From Arcanobacterium haemolyticum DSM 20595 (GTDB taxonomy: Bacteria; Actinomycetota; Actinomycetes; Actinomycetales; Actinomycetaceae), in the NCBI RefSeq assembly GCF_000092365.1, contig NC_014218.1, positions 1,302,001 through 1,366,000 of the forward strand: a DNA stretch of 64,000 nucleotides, given 5' to 3'. Each line of letters opens with the position of its first letter. The first letter of the stretch is position 1. This document shows positions 1-9,379 of the stretch, in pieces. The translations under genes and the position numbers were made by a program. The notes under the pieces are model-generated. The model saw only the letters and a list, made by a program, of their open reading frames with translations. It ran no database searches and was not told the origin of the DNA.

Positions 1-964
1 TATTTTTCTGTTTCCTTGGCCTACTTGGTGGAATCCTTATTGGGCTAACGTTACTCAATTTGAATGAGACCCAAGGATCCATCATCTACACAGTCTCAGT
101 TCTCTCTGCCGTCCTAGATCACGCAGGCGGGTTTTCCGCCATATCGGCATGGGCGGCCACGCTATTCTCTGACATCGTTGAACTCCAGTGGTTATTCTCT
201 GCAGCAGTTAGCACACTATTATTCGCTATCGCAGGCATAGCCTCCTGGAAGAGAATTCGTTACCGAATGCGTTATACGACATGGTGGACTATCCACCTGT
301 ATCTCTATCTCGCAGTGATCTTCTCGTTCATGCACCAAGTATCGTTAGGTGGCCCATTTGCTCGTGGATTAGGAAAAGCGCTGTGGATAGCATGCTTCAG
401 TATTCGCTGCCATCATATGGTACAGAATCGCCGTCCCGGTATGGAGATCGGTTCGCGGCCACGTCGTCGTCACAAAAATTATCAAAGAAAACTCGCACGT
501 GACGTCCGTGATTGTTTCGGGAAGAAACCTAGAAAAAATCGCCACTGCGCCAGGTCAGTTCTTCTACTGGAGATTCGGCACCCCGGGACTCATGTATATG
601 GCACACCCATCTTCCGTATCGGACTGTTCCACACCAAATCAGCTTCGCATATCAGTGAAAGGATATGGCGCCGCATCAAAAGCACTTGTCAATTTGCGCC
701 CCGGAACTCGCGTGTATATCGAAGGCCCCTACGGGGTTTCAACGTCAGAAACCGCAGCGCCCCAATGTTACGCTTCATCTGCTCGCCGGATCACGAAAAG
801 TGTATCCGCTAGATGCCAGAATGATACGGGACATACTTGGGGACGTCACAGAGAGCACAATCCACCTGTGTGGCCCGTCTCGCTTCATAGAACATGTAAC
901 TAAGGGGATGCTAACCTTGTCTGCGGATCGGGAACGCATCCATACTGAATACATTGATTGGTAA
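1..964 (+). pseudogene. Ferric-reductase-like flavocytochrome, degraded and 5'-partial
   Basis: The reading frame is already open at base 1, so the gene starts outside the window. The first part (to about 390) has hydrophobic helices and a typical ferric-reductase transmembrane signature ending HLYLYLAVIFSFMHQ. Near 381-393 the frame must shift by one base to continue into WYRIAVPVWRS and an FAD-binding-like domain containing VYIEGPYGVS. Near 765 a second frame change and an apparent internal deletion (the glycine-rich NAD-binding segment is missing) lead to the conserved tail HLLAGSRKVYPLDARM ... HLCGP. The family passes electrons from cytosolic NAD(P)H across the membrane through FAD and haem. 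The next two genes (FMN-binding protein, ApbE) fit as partners. Two lesions make a working product unlikely. Confidence 0.8.
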
Positions 965-977
965 AAGAAAGAAAACC

Positions 978-1415
978 ATGGCATCTTCAAAGAAAGGCAT
1001 CGCGATCGGCGGGGCAACACTCATTGGCATTGCTGGAGTCATCAGCACCAGTATGTTTCTCAACTCCTCTGCTACTCCTGATGAAAAAGCCGCCCCTGAT
1101 GAAAAGGCCGCAGAACAAAACACTGGGCAAGCCTCCGAAGCAGATTCTGGCCTCATCGGCGTCTCCGATAACCCATACGGCACTACCCGCCTCAAAGTAG
1201 AACTAGATGGCAAAAAGATCGTCAACATTGACGTGCTCGAAGTGCCCGATCATGAAAAATCACAAAAAATCAACAAGCATGCAATGCCTATCCTCATTGA
1301 GGAAACGCTCAAAAAGCAATCCTTGGACGTCTCAGATATCTCTGGGGCAACTTTCACTGTAAAAGCATTTAAAAAGGCAATGCACGACGCTCTAGATGGC
1401 AAGGGAATTATCTAA
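978..1415 (+). CDS. Membrane-anchored FMN-binding domain protein
   Basis: A 145-residue protein with an N-terminal membrane/signal segment (about residues 8-28), a short Ala/Glu/Lys-rich linker holding a duplicated PDEKAA, and an FMN-binding domain. The motif DISGATFTVKAF near the C-terminus carries the SGAT threonine that ApbE enzymes flavinylate in this family. It therefore probably holds covalent FMN outside the membrane and relays electrons. The ATG at 978 was chosen over an upstream TTG because an A/G-rich AAAGAAAG stretch lies just before it. It follows the broken ferric-reductase-like gene by 13 bases and abuts the ApbE gene, so the three probably form one operon. Confidence 0.85.
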   Translation: MASSKKGIAIGGATLIGIAGVISTSMFLNSSATPDEKAAPDEKAAEQNTGQASEADSGLIGVSDNPYGTTRLKVELDGKKIVNIDVLEVPDHEKSQKINKHAMPILIEETLKKQSLDVSDISGATFTVKAFKKAMHDALDGKGII

Positions 1416-2258
1416 GTGACAAGCCATACCAATTCCCCACACCTACTCCATGAGGTGTGGGGAACCGTTGTAACGATAACGATCGGCTCTAGTGTGGAGC
1501 CGCATTCACACCAGTCCCCGCAGTTCGATCCAGTTCTTGCTGCCTGCCGTGATTTCATGGATCGTATCGATACTATTTTTTCGCCATTCCGCCCAGAGTC
1601 CCTTGTCACTGGTTATCGAAGTGGTGCCATTCGTGAATCGGAGCTTCGCTCTTATCACCCCGATCATGCCTTGTTGATCGATGTGATTCATGGATGCCGC
1701 ACTGGAAAAACCATGACTAACGGCGCGTTCGATCCATGGATCGTGCCTGGCGGTTTCAATCCGTCTGGCTATGTCAAGGGTTGGGCGTGCGAACGAATGG
1801 CACGTATGCTTAAAGATGCCAACATTAATAATTTTTGTATCAACGCAGGCGGAGATGTGCTCACTCGTGGGTATTCTTACCGCGATGTTTCCACCAGTAA
1901 TCCATGGGTGATCGGAATTCGGCATCCGCATGATCGCGACGCACTGGCCACTACTTTTTCGGTAACGAACGGGGGCATCGCCACATCTGGCACGTACGAA
2001 CGCGGTTTTCATATTGTTTCGCCTCACGGCGGTGCAAATTCTCTCCCTGGCTCCGCAGCGAATGGAGCTTGTTCAGCTAGCGTGGTTGGCCCCGACGCAG
2101 CGGTGGCTGAAATTCTTTCTACTGCGCTAGTGGTTGACGGTAGGAAGTCGCCGGCTTGGTTTGCAGGTTTTCCGCAGTATAGCGCGTTCGTGGTTGATCC
2201 TATGCCTGCTGATTCTTCACACGCGCCTACCGCGTGGCGCATCCCTGCCCGTTTCTAA
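1416..2258 (+). CDS. apbE: FAD:protein FMN transferase (ApbE family)
   Basis: Catalyses covalent transfer of FMN from FAD to a Thr of the SGAT-type motif on target proteins. The 280-residue frame shows family landmarks: FDPWIVPGGFNPSGYVKGWA, INAGGDVL, ATSGTYERG and ILSTALVV. It starts with GTG at 1416, directly after the stop of the FMN-binding protein gene, which is its obvious substrate. No clear lipoprotein cysteine is visible at the N-terminus, unlike many Gram-negative ApbE proteins. The C-terminal dozen residues look like a lineage-specific tail. Confidence 0.9.
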   Translation: MTSHTNSPHLLHEVWGTVVTITIGSSVEPHSHQSPQFDPVLAACRDFMDRIDTIFSPFRPESLVTGYRSGAIRESELRSYHPDHALLIDVIHGCRTGKTMTNGAFDPWIVPGGFNPSGYVKGWACERMARMLKDANINNFCINAGGDVLTRGYSYRDVSTSNPWVIGIRHPHDRDALATTFSVTNGGIATSGTYERGFHIVSPHGGANSLPGSAANGACSASVVGPDAAVAEILSTALVVDGRKSPAWFAGFPQYSAFVVDPMPADSSHAPTAWRIPARF

Positions 2259-2329
2259 TCGTTCTTCGTTTGGTGGCGGTACATAGTATTGTTGTACCGT
2301 CTAGAAAAATAGGAACGATGGAGACAACG

Positions 2330-3466
2330 ATGTCAGCAACGTTTATTAATGCATGGGATGATATTGAAGGCGTGCGCCGGGCGCGCGATCTTTTTGTGGA
2401 TACGTTTGGGTGTGAACCAGATAAGGTGGCGTGTGCTCCAGGCCGAGTGAATTTGATTGGTGAGCATACGGATTATAACGACGGCTTGTGTTTGCCTATC
2501 GCCTTGCCGCACCGTACGTTTGTGGCGTTGAGGGAGCGGGAGGATTCACAGCTTCGTCTCACGTCGGATCAGGGTTCTTTGTGGGAAGGTGCGATTGCCG
2601 ATATTCGGCCTGGCATGGAAACGTCGTGGGTGAATTATGCGGCGGGGCCTGCGTGGGCACTGGGTGTTTCGCATGGTTTTGATGCTGCGTTCGTGTCGTG
2701 TGTTCCGTTGGGTGCGGGCCTGTCGTCATCTGCTGCGATTGAATGCGCGGCGGCTGTGGGGTTGAGTAACGCCGATGGTAAGAAGATCGTTGCGGCGTGT
2801 ATTCGTGCGGAAAATGATGTTGCGCAGGCGCCCACGGGTGGTATGGATCAGACTGTTTCCGTGTTCGGTGAAGCAGGCATGGCTGTGTGTATTGATTTCT
2901 ATGCGCATTCGCAGCAGTTGGTTGCGGCTGATTTTGGTACGCATGGCTTGCAGATTTTGGTGGTTGATACGCGGGCGAAGCATTCCTTGTCTGATGGTCA
3001 GTATGGTAATCGCCGGGCTGAGTGTAATGAGGCGCGTGATCTGTTGGGCGTTTCGTCGTTGCGTGTGGCGCGTATGGATCAGCTTTCCGTGTTGCCAGAG
3101 CTTTATCAGCGCCGGGTTCGCCACGTGATTTCTGAAAATGAGCGTGTTGAGCGTGCGGTTGTGGCGATGGCTGCGGAAGATTTTGTGGAGTTGGGCCGGT
3201 TGTTTACTGAGTCGCACGTGTCGTTGCGTGACGATTTTGAGGTATCGTGCATTGAGCTTGATTGTGTTGTGGAGTCTGCGTTGGCGGCGGGCGCGCTTGG
3301 CGCTCGTATGACTGGCGGTGGTTTTGGTGGTTCTGCGATCGCGTTGATTGCTGAAGATAAGGTTACGCAGGCGATGGAGGAGATTCGTGCAGCTAGCGTT
3401 GCGCGCGGTTTCCCGGAACCAGCGTTCTTGGTGGCAACGGCTAGTTCCGGGGCGCGCGTTCTTTAA
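2330..3466 (+). CDS. galK: Galactokinase
   Basis: Phosphorylates alpha-D-galactose at C1 with ATP, the first step of the Leloir pathway. GHMP-kinase landmarks are present: GRVNLIGEHTDYNDG (galactose-binding signature), PLGAGLSSSAAIE (ATP-binding loop) and GARMTGGGFGGSAIAL near the C-terminus. Length of 378 residues is normal. ATG 2330 was preferred over ATG 2318 because GGAG lies six bases upstream, whereas the AGGAA before 2318 is too close. The galE and galT genes lie on the opposite strand just downstream, so the pathway is complete here but split over two transcripts. Confidence 0.93.
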   Translation: MSATFINAWDDIEGVRRARDLFVDTFGCEPDKVACAPGRVNLIGEHTDYNDGLCLPIALPHRTFVALREREDSQLRLTSDQGSLWEGAIADIRPGMETSWVNYAAGPAWALGVSHGFDAAFVSCVPLGAGLSSSAAIECAAAVGLSNADGKKIVAACIRAENDVAQAPTGGMDQTVSVFGEAGMAVCIDFYAHSQQLVAADFGTHGLQILVVDTRAKHSLSDGQYGNRRAECNEARDLLGVSSLRVARMDQLSVLPELYQRRVRHVISENERVERAVVAMAAEDFVELGRLFTESHVSLRDDFEVSCIELDCVVESALAAGALGARMTGGGFGGSAIALIAEDKVTQAMEEIRAASVARGFPEPAFLVATASSGARVL

Positions 3467-4138
3467 TTGTAGGTTCCGCGTAGCGTGAGTACGTGAACCA
3501 CGTGCCCATCTGCGATTCGCCAGAGGGCCAGGTTGCGTTGTTGAATTCCGGCTTCCTCCAGATCGATAAGTTCTGGAGCGGAGCCGAATTCGTCCATAAT
3601 CCCGAACGAATCGGCGCCTTGCGGGAACGCTAGGTAACGTTCGCCGTGTTTCAGGTATGCATACCCTTCCGGGGTTGGGATAAGGTCCCAATTTTCGTGT
3701 GGAAGTCCCGGTATTGTGAGAGAGATTGGGAGGGACGACGACGCTGCGGCCGCAACCTTCTCCTTTAAATCTTCGTGGCTCATCGGCGATTCGGTGAGGG
3801 TTCCTGCCAGCATCCCTAGTGTGTTGATTGTGTCTAGCGCGCTCAATAGTTCGCTGTTTTCGGAACGTGAATAGTAGAAACGTTGTGGCACGTTGACGAC
3901 GGAGTGCCCAGCACGGGCGATGTCAGCAACTGATACCCCGGCCAATATTCCACCAAGATGTGCGGGCTTCGTCAGAACTGACGGACGGCCAACCCGAATC
4001 GATCTTGACTTCCCGCACCAGTTCATTCATTCCGGCTCGCGCCATGCTCTTAACCACAGCGCGCATCCACTGTTCCGCATTCGGAACAGTGGATGCGCTG
4101 ATGGTAAGACCAATGCGAGGGTTACTCGATTGGTTCAT
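3463..4138 (-). pseudogene. Hypothetical protein, frameshifted
   Basis: Family not recognised. Two overlapping frames on the minus strand read as one protein: an N-terminal part from ATG 4138 (MNQSSNPRIGLTIS...) to about 3980, then a one-base change of frame within 3970-3990, and a longer C-terminal part ending at 3463. The second half has no signal peptide or membrane segment and is rich in short hydrophobic strands. It begins 6 bases after galE and its stop overlaps the galK stop region, so it is the last gene of a galT-galE transcript. Either a real frameshift mutation or a sequencing slip; the protein is not functional as read. Confidence 0.55.
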
Positions 4139-4144
4139 GGCCCT

Positions 4145-5161
4145 TTAGCTCCGGAACCCGTTCGGGTTTTGAGTCTGCCAACGCATGGAGGATTCGGCCA
4201 TATCTTCCATCGTGTGGGTGGCGTTCCAATGCAATTCGCGTTGTGCCTTTGATGCATCCGCATAGCTCGATGCCACATCGCCTGGGCGGCGATCAACGAT
4301 CTGGTATGGGATCTCCTTGCCAGCAGCCTTTTCGTATGCTCGGATAACTTCGAGTACCGAATAGCCGTGGCCTGTGCCTAAGTTGTAGACAAACACGCCT
4401 GGTTCTGTGAGGGTGTCAGTTGCTGCCACATGGCCACGGGCCAGATCAACAACGTGGATGTAATCGCGAACGCCGGTGCCATCTGGCGTATCGTAATCGC
4501 CGCCGAACACCTGAACCTTGTCCAGTTCACCCACAGCCACCTTGGCAACATACGGAGTCAGGTTAGCTGGGATGCCCTTAGGATCTTCACCAATCAAACC
4601 GCTTTCGTGAGCACCAACTGGGTTGAAGTAGCGCAAAATAACAATCGTCCAGGATGGATCTGCCGCAAACAGATCCTGCAAGATTTGTTCTTCAAACACT
4701 TTGGTGCGGCCATACGGGTTGGTGGCCAAACCAGACGGCGAATTTTCAGTCAACGGCAAATCAACCGCTTCACCATACACCGTTGCCGAACTTGAGAACA
4801 CAAACTTCTTCACGTCATGTTCACGCATAACTTCCAGCAGTGTGAGCGCGCCACCAATATTGTTGTCATAGTATTCGAGTGGCTTAGCAACAGACTCACC
4901 TACCGCCTTGAAACCAGCAAAGTGAATCACCCAATCAATCGAGTTTTCCGTAAACACCTCAGTGAGTGTAGCCCGATCACGAATATCGGCATCATAGAAG
5001 CGAAGGCTCTTCCCCGTAATCGCCTCAACACGTTTAATCGCTTCAGGTGACGAGTTAGAAAAGTTATCGACGCACACAACGTCGTATCCCTTATTCAACA
5101 GCTCCACAGTTGTATGGCTACCGATATATCCGGCACCACCAGCTACCAACACGGTTGTCAT
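4145..5161 (-). CDS. galE: UDP-glucose 4-epimerase
   Basis: Interconverts UDP-galactose and UDP-glucose with bound NAD+. Extended short-chain dehydrogenase fold: the Rossmann motif GGAGYIGSH is at residues 7-15, the catalytic Tyr-x3-Lys appears as YGRTK, and FSSSATVYG supplies the catalytic Ser region. The 338-residue length is typical. It lies 31 bases downstream of galT on the same strand, so the two are co-transcribed. Confidence 0.95.
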   Translation of the reverse strand: MTTVLVAGGAGYIGSHTTVELLNKGYDVVCVDNFSNSSPEAIKRVEAITGKSLRFYDADIRDRATLTEVFTENSIDWVIHFAGFKAVGESVAKPLEYYDNNIGGALTLLEVMREHDVKKFVFSSSATVYGEAVDLPLTENSPSGLATNPYGRTKVFEEQILQDLFAADPSWTIVILRYFNPVGAHESGLIGEDPKGIPANLTPYVAKVAVGELDKVQVFGGDYDTPDGTGVRDYIHVVDLARGHVAATDTLTEPGVFVYNLGTGHGYSVLEVIRAYEKAAGKEIPYQIVDRRPGDVASSYADASKAQRELHWNATHTMEDMAESSMRWQTQNPNGFRS

Positions 5162-5192
5162 AATGATTTCTCCTTAACCATCAATGTGAGTC

Positions 5193-6668
5193 TTACTGGC
5201 CACGCACAAAGCCAAGATCTTCAATAAACTTCTCAAACCGCCACTGGTCCTTGAACACTGCGGTATTTTCCAAAATACGTTCGCATACAGAACCGAGTTC
5301 TTGGCGAATCGCTGCATCAATAACATCCCGATCGCGACTATCCCCAACGATTCCACGAATCTCCGCATCAACCATCTCAAACTCCGCCAACTCAGCAGGC
5401 AACGAATCCCCCGCCTCGATCGCATCCGCCAACTCACCCAACTGGCGTTGCAAACGAGCCGGCAAAATAAACAAGCCCTGAGCCTCAATCAATCCAATCG
5501 ATTCCTGCTTAATCGCAAAGAACTCAGGATGAGCATGGAACACACCGTCAGGGAACTCCTCACTGGTCACGTTCGAACGGAAGATCATGCTCATCTCATA
5601 ACCCCGCCCAGTCACAACACAGGTTGGAGAAACGGCCGAATGCACCCCGTCGTCGTCACACGGAACAATCCCAATCTCAAGGTCAGAAAACGCCACCCAA
5701 GAATCTGCGATCTGGGCACTCACCTGGGCCACAAGATCACGATCCTGGCCCACAACACGCACCACCGTGTTGTGCCAATCCACGATCTCAACCGCAACCC
5801 CGTCCGTACCCGGAACCCGGTACGTGACGCGAGTGGCAGCCTTATGCATCGGCAAAACCTCACCACCACCCTGATAGTGATCGTGGCCCAAAACCGAACC
5901 ACCAATACGCGGCAACGCAGCGTTACACCCAATAAAGTACTGCGGGAACTGATCCACAAAATCCATCAAACGATAAAATGTTCCATGATCCATGTGCATC
6001 GGCGTGTGCTCCATATTCACCGCGATACCATGCTGATCAAAGTAGCCATACGGCGAAAACTGCCAGAACCACTCCTGGCCACCCAACGTGATCGGAACCG
6101 TACGCAACGTACCCTTCTGGCGCCCCGCAAACCCTTCATTCTCATGACAAATCGTGCACGACGGATACCCACCCGCCACCGAATTACCAGCCGCAGCCTT
6201 CTTCGCATCCCTAAATTCAGGCTTCGCAAGATTAATCGTGATCGTCAAATCCCCCACATCAAAACGCGGATTCCGATCCAACACCGCACGCTTCACATAA
6301 TGATTCGCCACGCAATACTGATAGAACCACGCCATCGCCGCCGTACCACCATCGCGCTTACGGATCTCATCAAAACGATCAATTACCTCTGCCGGACGTG
6401 GAGTAAGCAAACCCATCACCTGATCCGCGAGCGCAGCCTCGCCTTCCACGCCAATCAACCCGGCATCCACACACGCCTGCGTAAAACGCGCAATAACTGC
6501 ATCTGGCACACGATCATCACATGTAGCTCCCGTGGGGGCATACGAATTCAAACCAAAAATAGCGAAAATCGCATTCCGGGTGAAATCCTCATTGCGCGGA
6601 TCCAGCTCCAGATTCTTGCGGGCGTAATCAATAAGTTCGTCAACAGCGTTGTAGACGTTCGTGGTCAT
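5193..6668 (-). CDS. galT: Galactose-1-phosphate uridylyltransferase, type 2
   Basis: Transfers UMP between UDP-glucose and galactose-1-phosphate in the Leloir pathway. At 491 residues it matches the long type-2 GalT of Gram-positive bacteria rather than the roughly 350-residue E. coli type. Visible landmarks include LGHDHYQGG, SPTCVVTGRGYEMSMIFRSN and IKQESIGLIEAQGLFILPARL-like C-terminal text. The start was moved from an upstream in-frame GTG/ATG stretch to ATG 6668 because GGAAA sits seven bases before it and the conserved N-terminus begins there. Confidence 0.92.
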   Translation of the reverse strand: MTTNVYNAVDELIDYARKNLELDPRNEDFTRNAIFAIFGLNSYAPTGATCDDRVPDAVIARFTQACVDAGLIGVEGEAALADQVMGLLTPRPAEVIDRFDEIRKRDGGTAAMAWFYQYCVANHYVKRAVLDRNPRFDVGDLTITINLAKPEFRDAKKAAAGNSVAGGYPSCTICHENEGFAGRQKGTLRTVPITLGGQEWFWQFSPYGYFDQHGIAVNMEHTPMHMDHGTFYRLMDFVDQFPQYFIGCNAALPRIGGSVLGHDHYQGGGEVLPMHKAATRVTYRVPGTDGVAVEIVDWHNTVVRVVGQDRDLVAQVSAQIADSWVAFSDLEIGIVPCDDDGVHSAVSPTCVVTGRGYEMSMIFRSNVTSEEFPDGVFHAHPEFFAIKQESIGLIEAQGLFILPARLQRQLGELADAIEAGDSLPAELAEFEMVDAEIRGIVGDSRDRDVIDAAIRQELGSVCERILENTAVFKDQWRFEKFIEDLGFVRGQ

Positions 6669-6834
6669 ATTTGTGTTTCCTTCACACGGTATCGTGACGT
6701 TCTTTGACTGCTGGCCTGGCCTCATTGCCAAGCAGCGCAACCACGTCAATTATACGCACATCATCAGGACCTCCCCACATCCTGAACAAGATTCCTTTGA
6801 TCATCAATGCCCGCGAACCGATATGCTATAGACC

Positions 6835-7119
6835 ATGAGAATGCAGTTGAGTGACATGCACCTTGTTCATGCACAAACCGTCCACCGTGCCCATGCGATC
6901 GGCGGCGCGATTGTTGATTGTGGAAACGAACTGATCGATGCTATCGCCACACAACTAGCCAACCACACGCCTACCCCGCCGCGAGTCTATGCCACGCCTG
7001 CAGGGATGCGTTCCGTTGAAGAAAGCGCAAAAATGTTTGCACTCAACCATGCTCATGAACGTGTATTAGGATTACTAGCTTCGTCCCGTTTTGATGCCTG
7101 TTCATCCAGCTGTTCCTGA
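6835..7119 (+). CDS. Small hypothetical protein (doubtful)
   Basis: A 94-codon frame in the otherwise empty space between galT and the NADH dehydrogenase gene; its last 66 bases overlap the 3' end of that gene on the other strand. No membrane helix or known motif was seen. The middle part (GGAIVDCGNELIDAIATQLA) looks protein-like, but no convincing ribosome-binding site precedes ATG 6835 or 6841. It could be a chance frame. Confidence 0.3.
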   Translation: MRMQLSDMHLVHAQTVHRAHAIGGAIVDCGNELIDAIATQLANHTPTPPRVYATPAGMRSVEESAKMFALNHAHERVLGLLASSRFDACSSSCS

Positions 7120-8492
7120 GTTGCACGTTCTGCAATCTTCGCCAGTGGTTCTGGATCAACATCTCCCAAGATCAGGTGGCCAGATGCATGATCGCCGCAG
7201 GCCTTGAGCGCAAGGCGCCCGACTAACTGTTGGTTGGTTGTGGAACGTTCGGAACGCCTGTGAGAAAGATAGCTGATCGCCCAACGCATCAATGTTGAAA
7301 AGCGGGTCTTAAAGCCAGATAGCGTGAGGATGTGGAGCACACACCATGCCAGCCACGCCACGAAGCCATCAAATTCCAGCCTGCCGATCTTTACAACGGC
7401 CTTGGACTTAGCGATGGTTGCCATCGACCCCTTATCGTTGTACACGAACTTAGGGGCGCTTGGCTTGCCAGCGAGGCGATCGATGATCGCGCGTGCTGCG
7501 AAGCGGCCCGGCTGGATCGCCCCCTGTGCCACGCCTGGCACGCCATCGAGCGACATCATATCGCCAACAACGAAGATTTCTGGGTGGCCTGGGATCGTGA
7601 GATCGTCGTTCACGCGGACTCTGCCAGCACGATCGAGTTCCACACCGGTTCGTTCTGCCAGTTTCTTGCCCAGTGATGACCCCTGAACACCGGCAGACCA
7701 GACTTTACAAATGGTGTTGATGGTCTGTTCGTTTCCTTCGCGATCACGCAAGGTAACGGTACGATCAGTCATTCCAATAACCATCTGCCCCATCATGACT
7801 TCGATGCCCAGCTTCTCTAGAGCCTTGCGGGTGCGCTTGCCAAGGCTTTCACCGAATGGAGGCAATGGGTAATCGGCGCCGTCAACAAGAATCACGCGGG
7901 CTTCGCGTGGATCGAAGTTGCGGAATTCCTTGCGGAGAGTTTTGGATGCGAGTTCGCGGATCTGGCCTGCGACTTCAACGCCGGTTGGGCCTGCGCCCAC
8001 AACAACGAACGTGAGGATGTCTTTTCGCATTTGTGGATCTGGTTCGAGTTCTGCGAGTTCGAACGCACCGAGGATGCGTGCACGGATTTCGAGTGCATCA
8101 TCGATATTCTTCAGACCTGGTGCGAAGCGGGCGAATTGATCGTTTCCAAAGTAGGACTGATCTGCACCGGCTGCCACGATGAGCGAATCGTATCCGGTGC
8201 GCATTTCGCGGTTGTGGTAGCGCCAGATGACTTCTTTCGCGTCCACATCAATATCTTCCACGAGCCCAAGGAGTACGGATGCGTTTTCTTGGCGGCTGAG
8301 GATTTCACGTGTGGTTGGCGCGATTTCCCCTGGGGATAGGATTCCGGTTGCCACTTGGTAGAGCAATGGTTGGAAAAGGTGGTGGGAGGTTCGTGAGATC
8401 ATGGTGACGGAAACATCTGCTTTCCGTAGCGCCTTGGTTGCGAATAATCCACCGAAACCAGAACCGATAACAACAACGTGATGTTTGGACAC
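7053..8492 (-). CDS. ndh: Type II NADH dehydrogenase (Ndh-2-like FAD oxidoreductase)
   Basis: Membrane-associated flavoprotein that oxidises NADH and reduces menaquinone without proton pumping. The FAD-binding motif GSGFGGLFATKAL is at the N-terminus, the NAD-binding GAGPTGVEVAGQI is near residue 170, and IFVVGDMMSLDGVPGVAQGAIQ is the second FAD contact region. The C-terminal half carries an amphipathic/hydrophobic stretch (FDGFVAWLAWCVLHILTLSG) of the kind used for membrane docking. The GTG at 8492 is preceded by CGAGGAG at good spacing, so the upstream TTG at 8555 was rejected. Transcribed alone, divergent from the TetR gene. Confidence 0.9.
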   Translation of the reverse strand: MSKHHVVVIGSGFGGLFATKALRKADVSVTMISRTSHHLFQPLLYQVATGILSPGEIAPTTREILSRQENASVLLGLVEDIDVDAKEVIWRYHNREMRTGYDSLIVAAGADQSYFGNDQFARFAPGLKNIDDALEIRARILGAFELAELEPDPQMRKDILTFVVVGAGPTGVEVAGQIRELASKTLRKEFRNFDPREARVILVDGADYPLPPFGESLGKRTRKALEKLGIEVMMGQMVIGMTDRTVTLRDREGNEQTINTICKVWSAGVQGSSLGKKLAERTGVELDRAGRVRVNDDLTIPGHPEIFVVGDMMSLDGVPGVAQGAIQPGRFAARAIIDRLAGKPSAPKFVYNDKGSMATIAKSKAVVKIGRLEFDGFVAWLAWCVLHILTLSGFKTRFSTLMRWAISYLSHRRSERSTTNQQLVGRLALKACGDHASGHLILGDVDPEPLAKIAERATQEQLDEQASKRDEASNPNTRS

Positions 8493-8692
8493 GCCTTCTC
8501 CTCGTGCTAGAGCATTTTCTACTTTTCTAAGTTTACCTTGATTTACATACTTCAAACGTTGCGTAAATTGTTGCAGTGGTTACGTTTCACGATTTTCATT
8601 AGGTTTCTTGTGGGTTTTTGGGAGGTTCGACGACGCGGATTTCACCCTTTACTGACCCCACAATAGGGACGTTATTCCTATGTAATTCTATT

Positions 8693-8721
8693 TATTGACA
8701 AATTGGAAGAGTTTGCCAATA
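8693..8721. promoter_or_regulatory. Imperfect inverted repeat upstream of tetR-type gene
   Basis: Arms TATTGACAAA and TTTGCCAATA (9 of 10 pair) separated by nine bases. It lies 65-93 bases before the TetR-family start codon and is a likely operator or part of the divergent ndh/tetR control region. Confidence 0.45.
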
Positions 8722-8739
8722 GAGCTTCCCCGCATCCAA

Positions 8740-8754
8740 TTGACACTATGTCAA
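8740..8754. promoter_or_regulatory. Palindromic operator candidate TTGACActaTGTCAA
   Basis: A perfect 6+3+6 inverted repeat 31 bases upstream of the TetR-family ATG. The left arm also reads as a consensus -35 hexamer (TTGACA), so binding would block transcription. This is the classical layout for TetR autorepression. Confidence 0.6.
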
Positions 8755-8785
8755 CACCTTTTTACCCTTAAAAAAGGAGGTCACA

Positions 8786-9367
8786 ATGCCCCACAACCGC
8801 ACACGAAACACTATCCTTGACGCCACTCGCGAAGTCATCATACGCGAGGGAGCCACGAAACTGACCGTCTCCGGCGTCGCCAAAACCGCAAACATCACAC
8901 GCTCACTCTTCTACCACTACTTCGCCACAAAAGAAGAAGCGATCGAAGCAGTACTCGACCATGTTATCGACGATTTCCTATCCGAACTCAAAGCCTGGAA
9001 CGATGCGCGCGAACCAGGAAACATCGACAAAGCGCTCGAAGAAGCAACTGCGCTTATGCGAAAAATACTCAATGACGACGGCCCTTTCGCAACCAGCCTA
9101 GCACGCACCAGAAACGCCGAACTCTACCTCGAATTCACCGACCGCGCCGCGCGCCGCATCTCGCACTACATCTCAGAAACCACCGTACGTGACTATAAAG
9201 AAAAACACCCGGTCCATATTACGCACGTCGAAGAAACGTTCTACATGCTCCTCACAGGACTTACCGCACTTATCCGCACCAACCCAGACATCGACGATGC
9301 CATAATCACCCACCTCATCGCTCAGACACTTCACATCGACGAATATTTATACACCCCACTCAGCTAG
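8786..9367 (+). CDS. TetR/AcrR family transcriptional regulator
   Basis: A 193-residue regulator with a TetR helix-turn-helix at residues 5-55 (LTVSGVAKTANITRSLFYHYFATKEEAIE). The C-terminal ligand domain is not assigned to a known effector. An ideal AAGGAGG precedes ATG 8786. The DUF5692 membrane protein gene starts 12 bases downstream, so both are one transcription unit and the membrane protein is the probable regulatory target. Two inverted repeats upstream are candidate autoregulatory operators. Confidence 0.9.
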   Translation: MPHNRTRNTILDATREVIIREGATKLTVSGVAKTANITRSLFYHYFATKEEAIEAVLDHVIDDFLSELKAWNDAREPGNIDKALEEATALMRKILNDDGPFATSLARTRNAELYLEFTDRAARRISHYISETTVRDYKEKHPVHITHVEETFYMLLTGLTALIRTNPDIDDAIITHLIAQTLHIDEYLYTPLS

Positions 9368-9379
9368 AAAGGATGAACA

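Noticed and set aside
2726-3691. 321-codon open frame opposite galK
   Set aside because: Shadow frame crossing two genes; Arg/Thr-rich without domains.
5301-6707. 468-codon open frame on the plus strand opposite galT
   Set aside because: It is the antisense shadow of galT, with Arg/His/Thr-rich text and no motifs; caused by codon bias.
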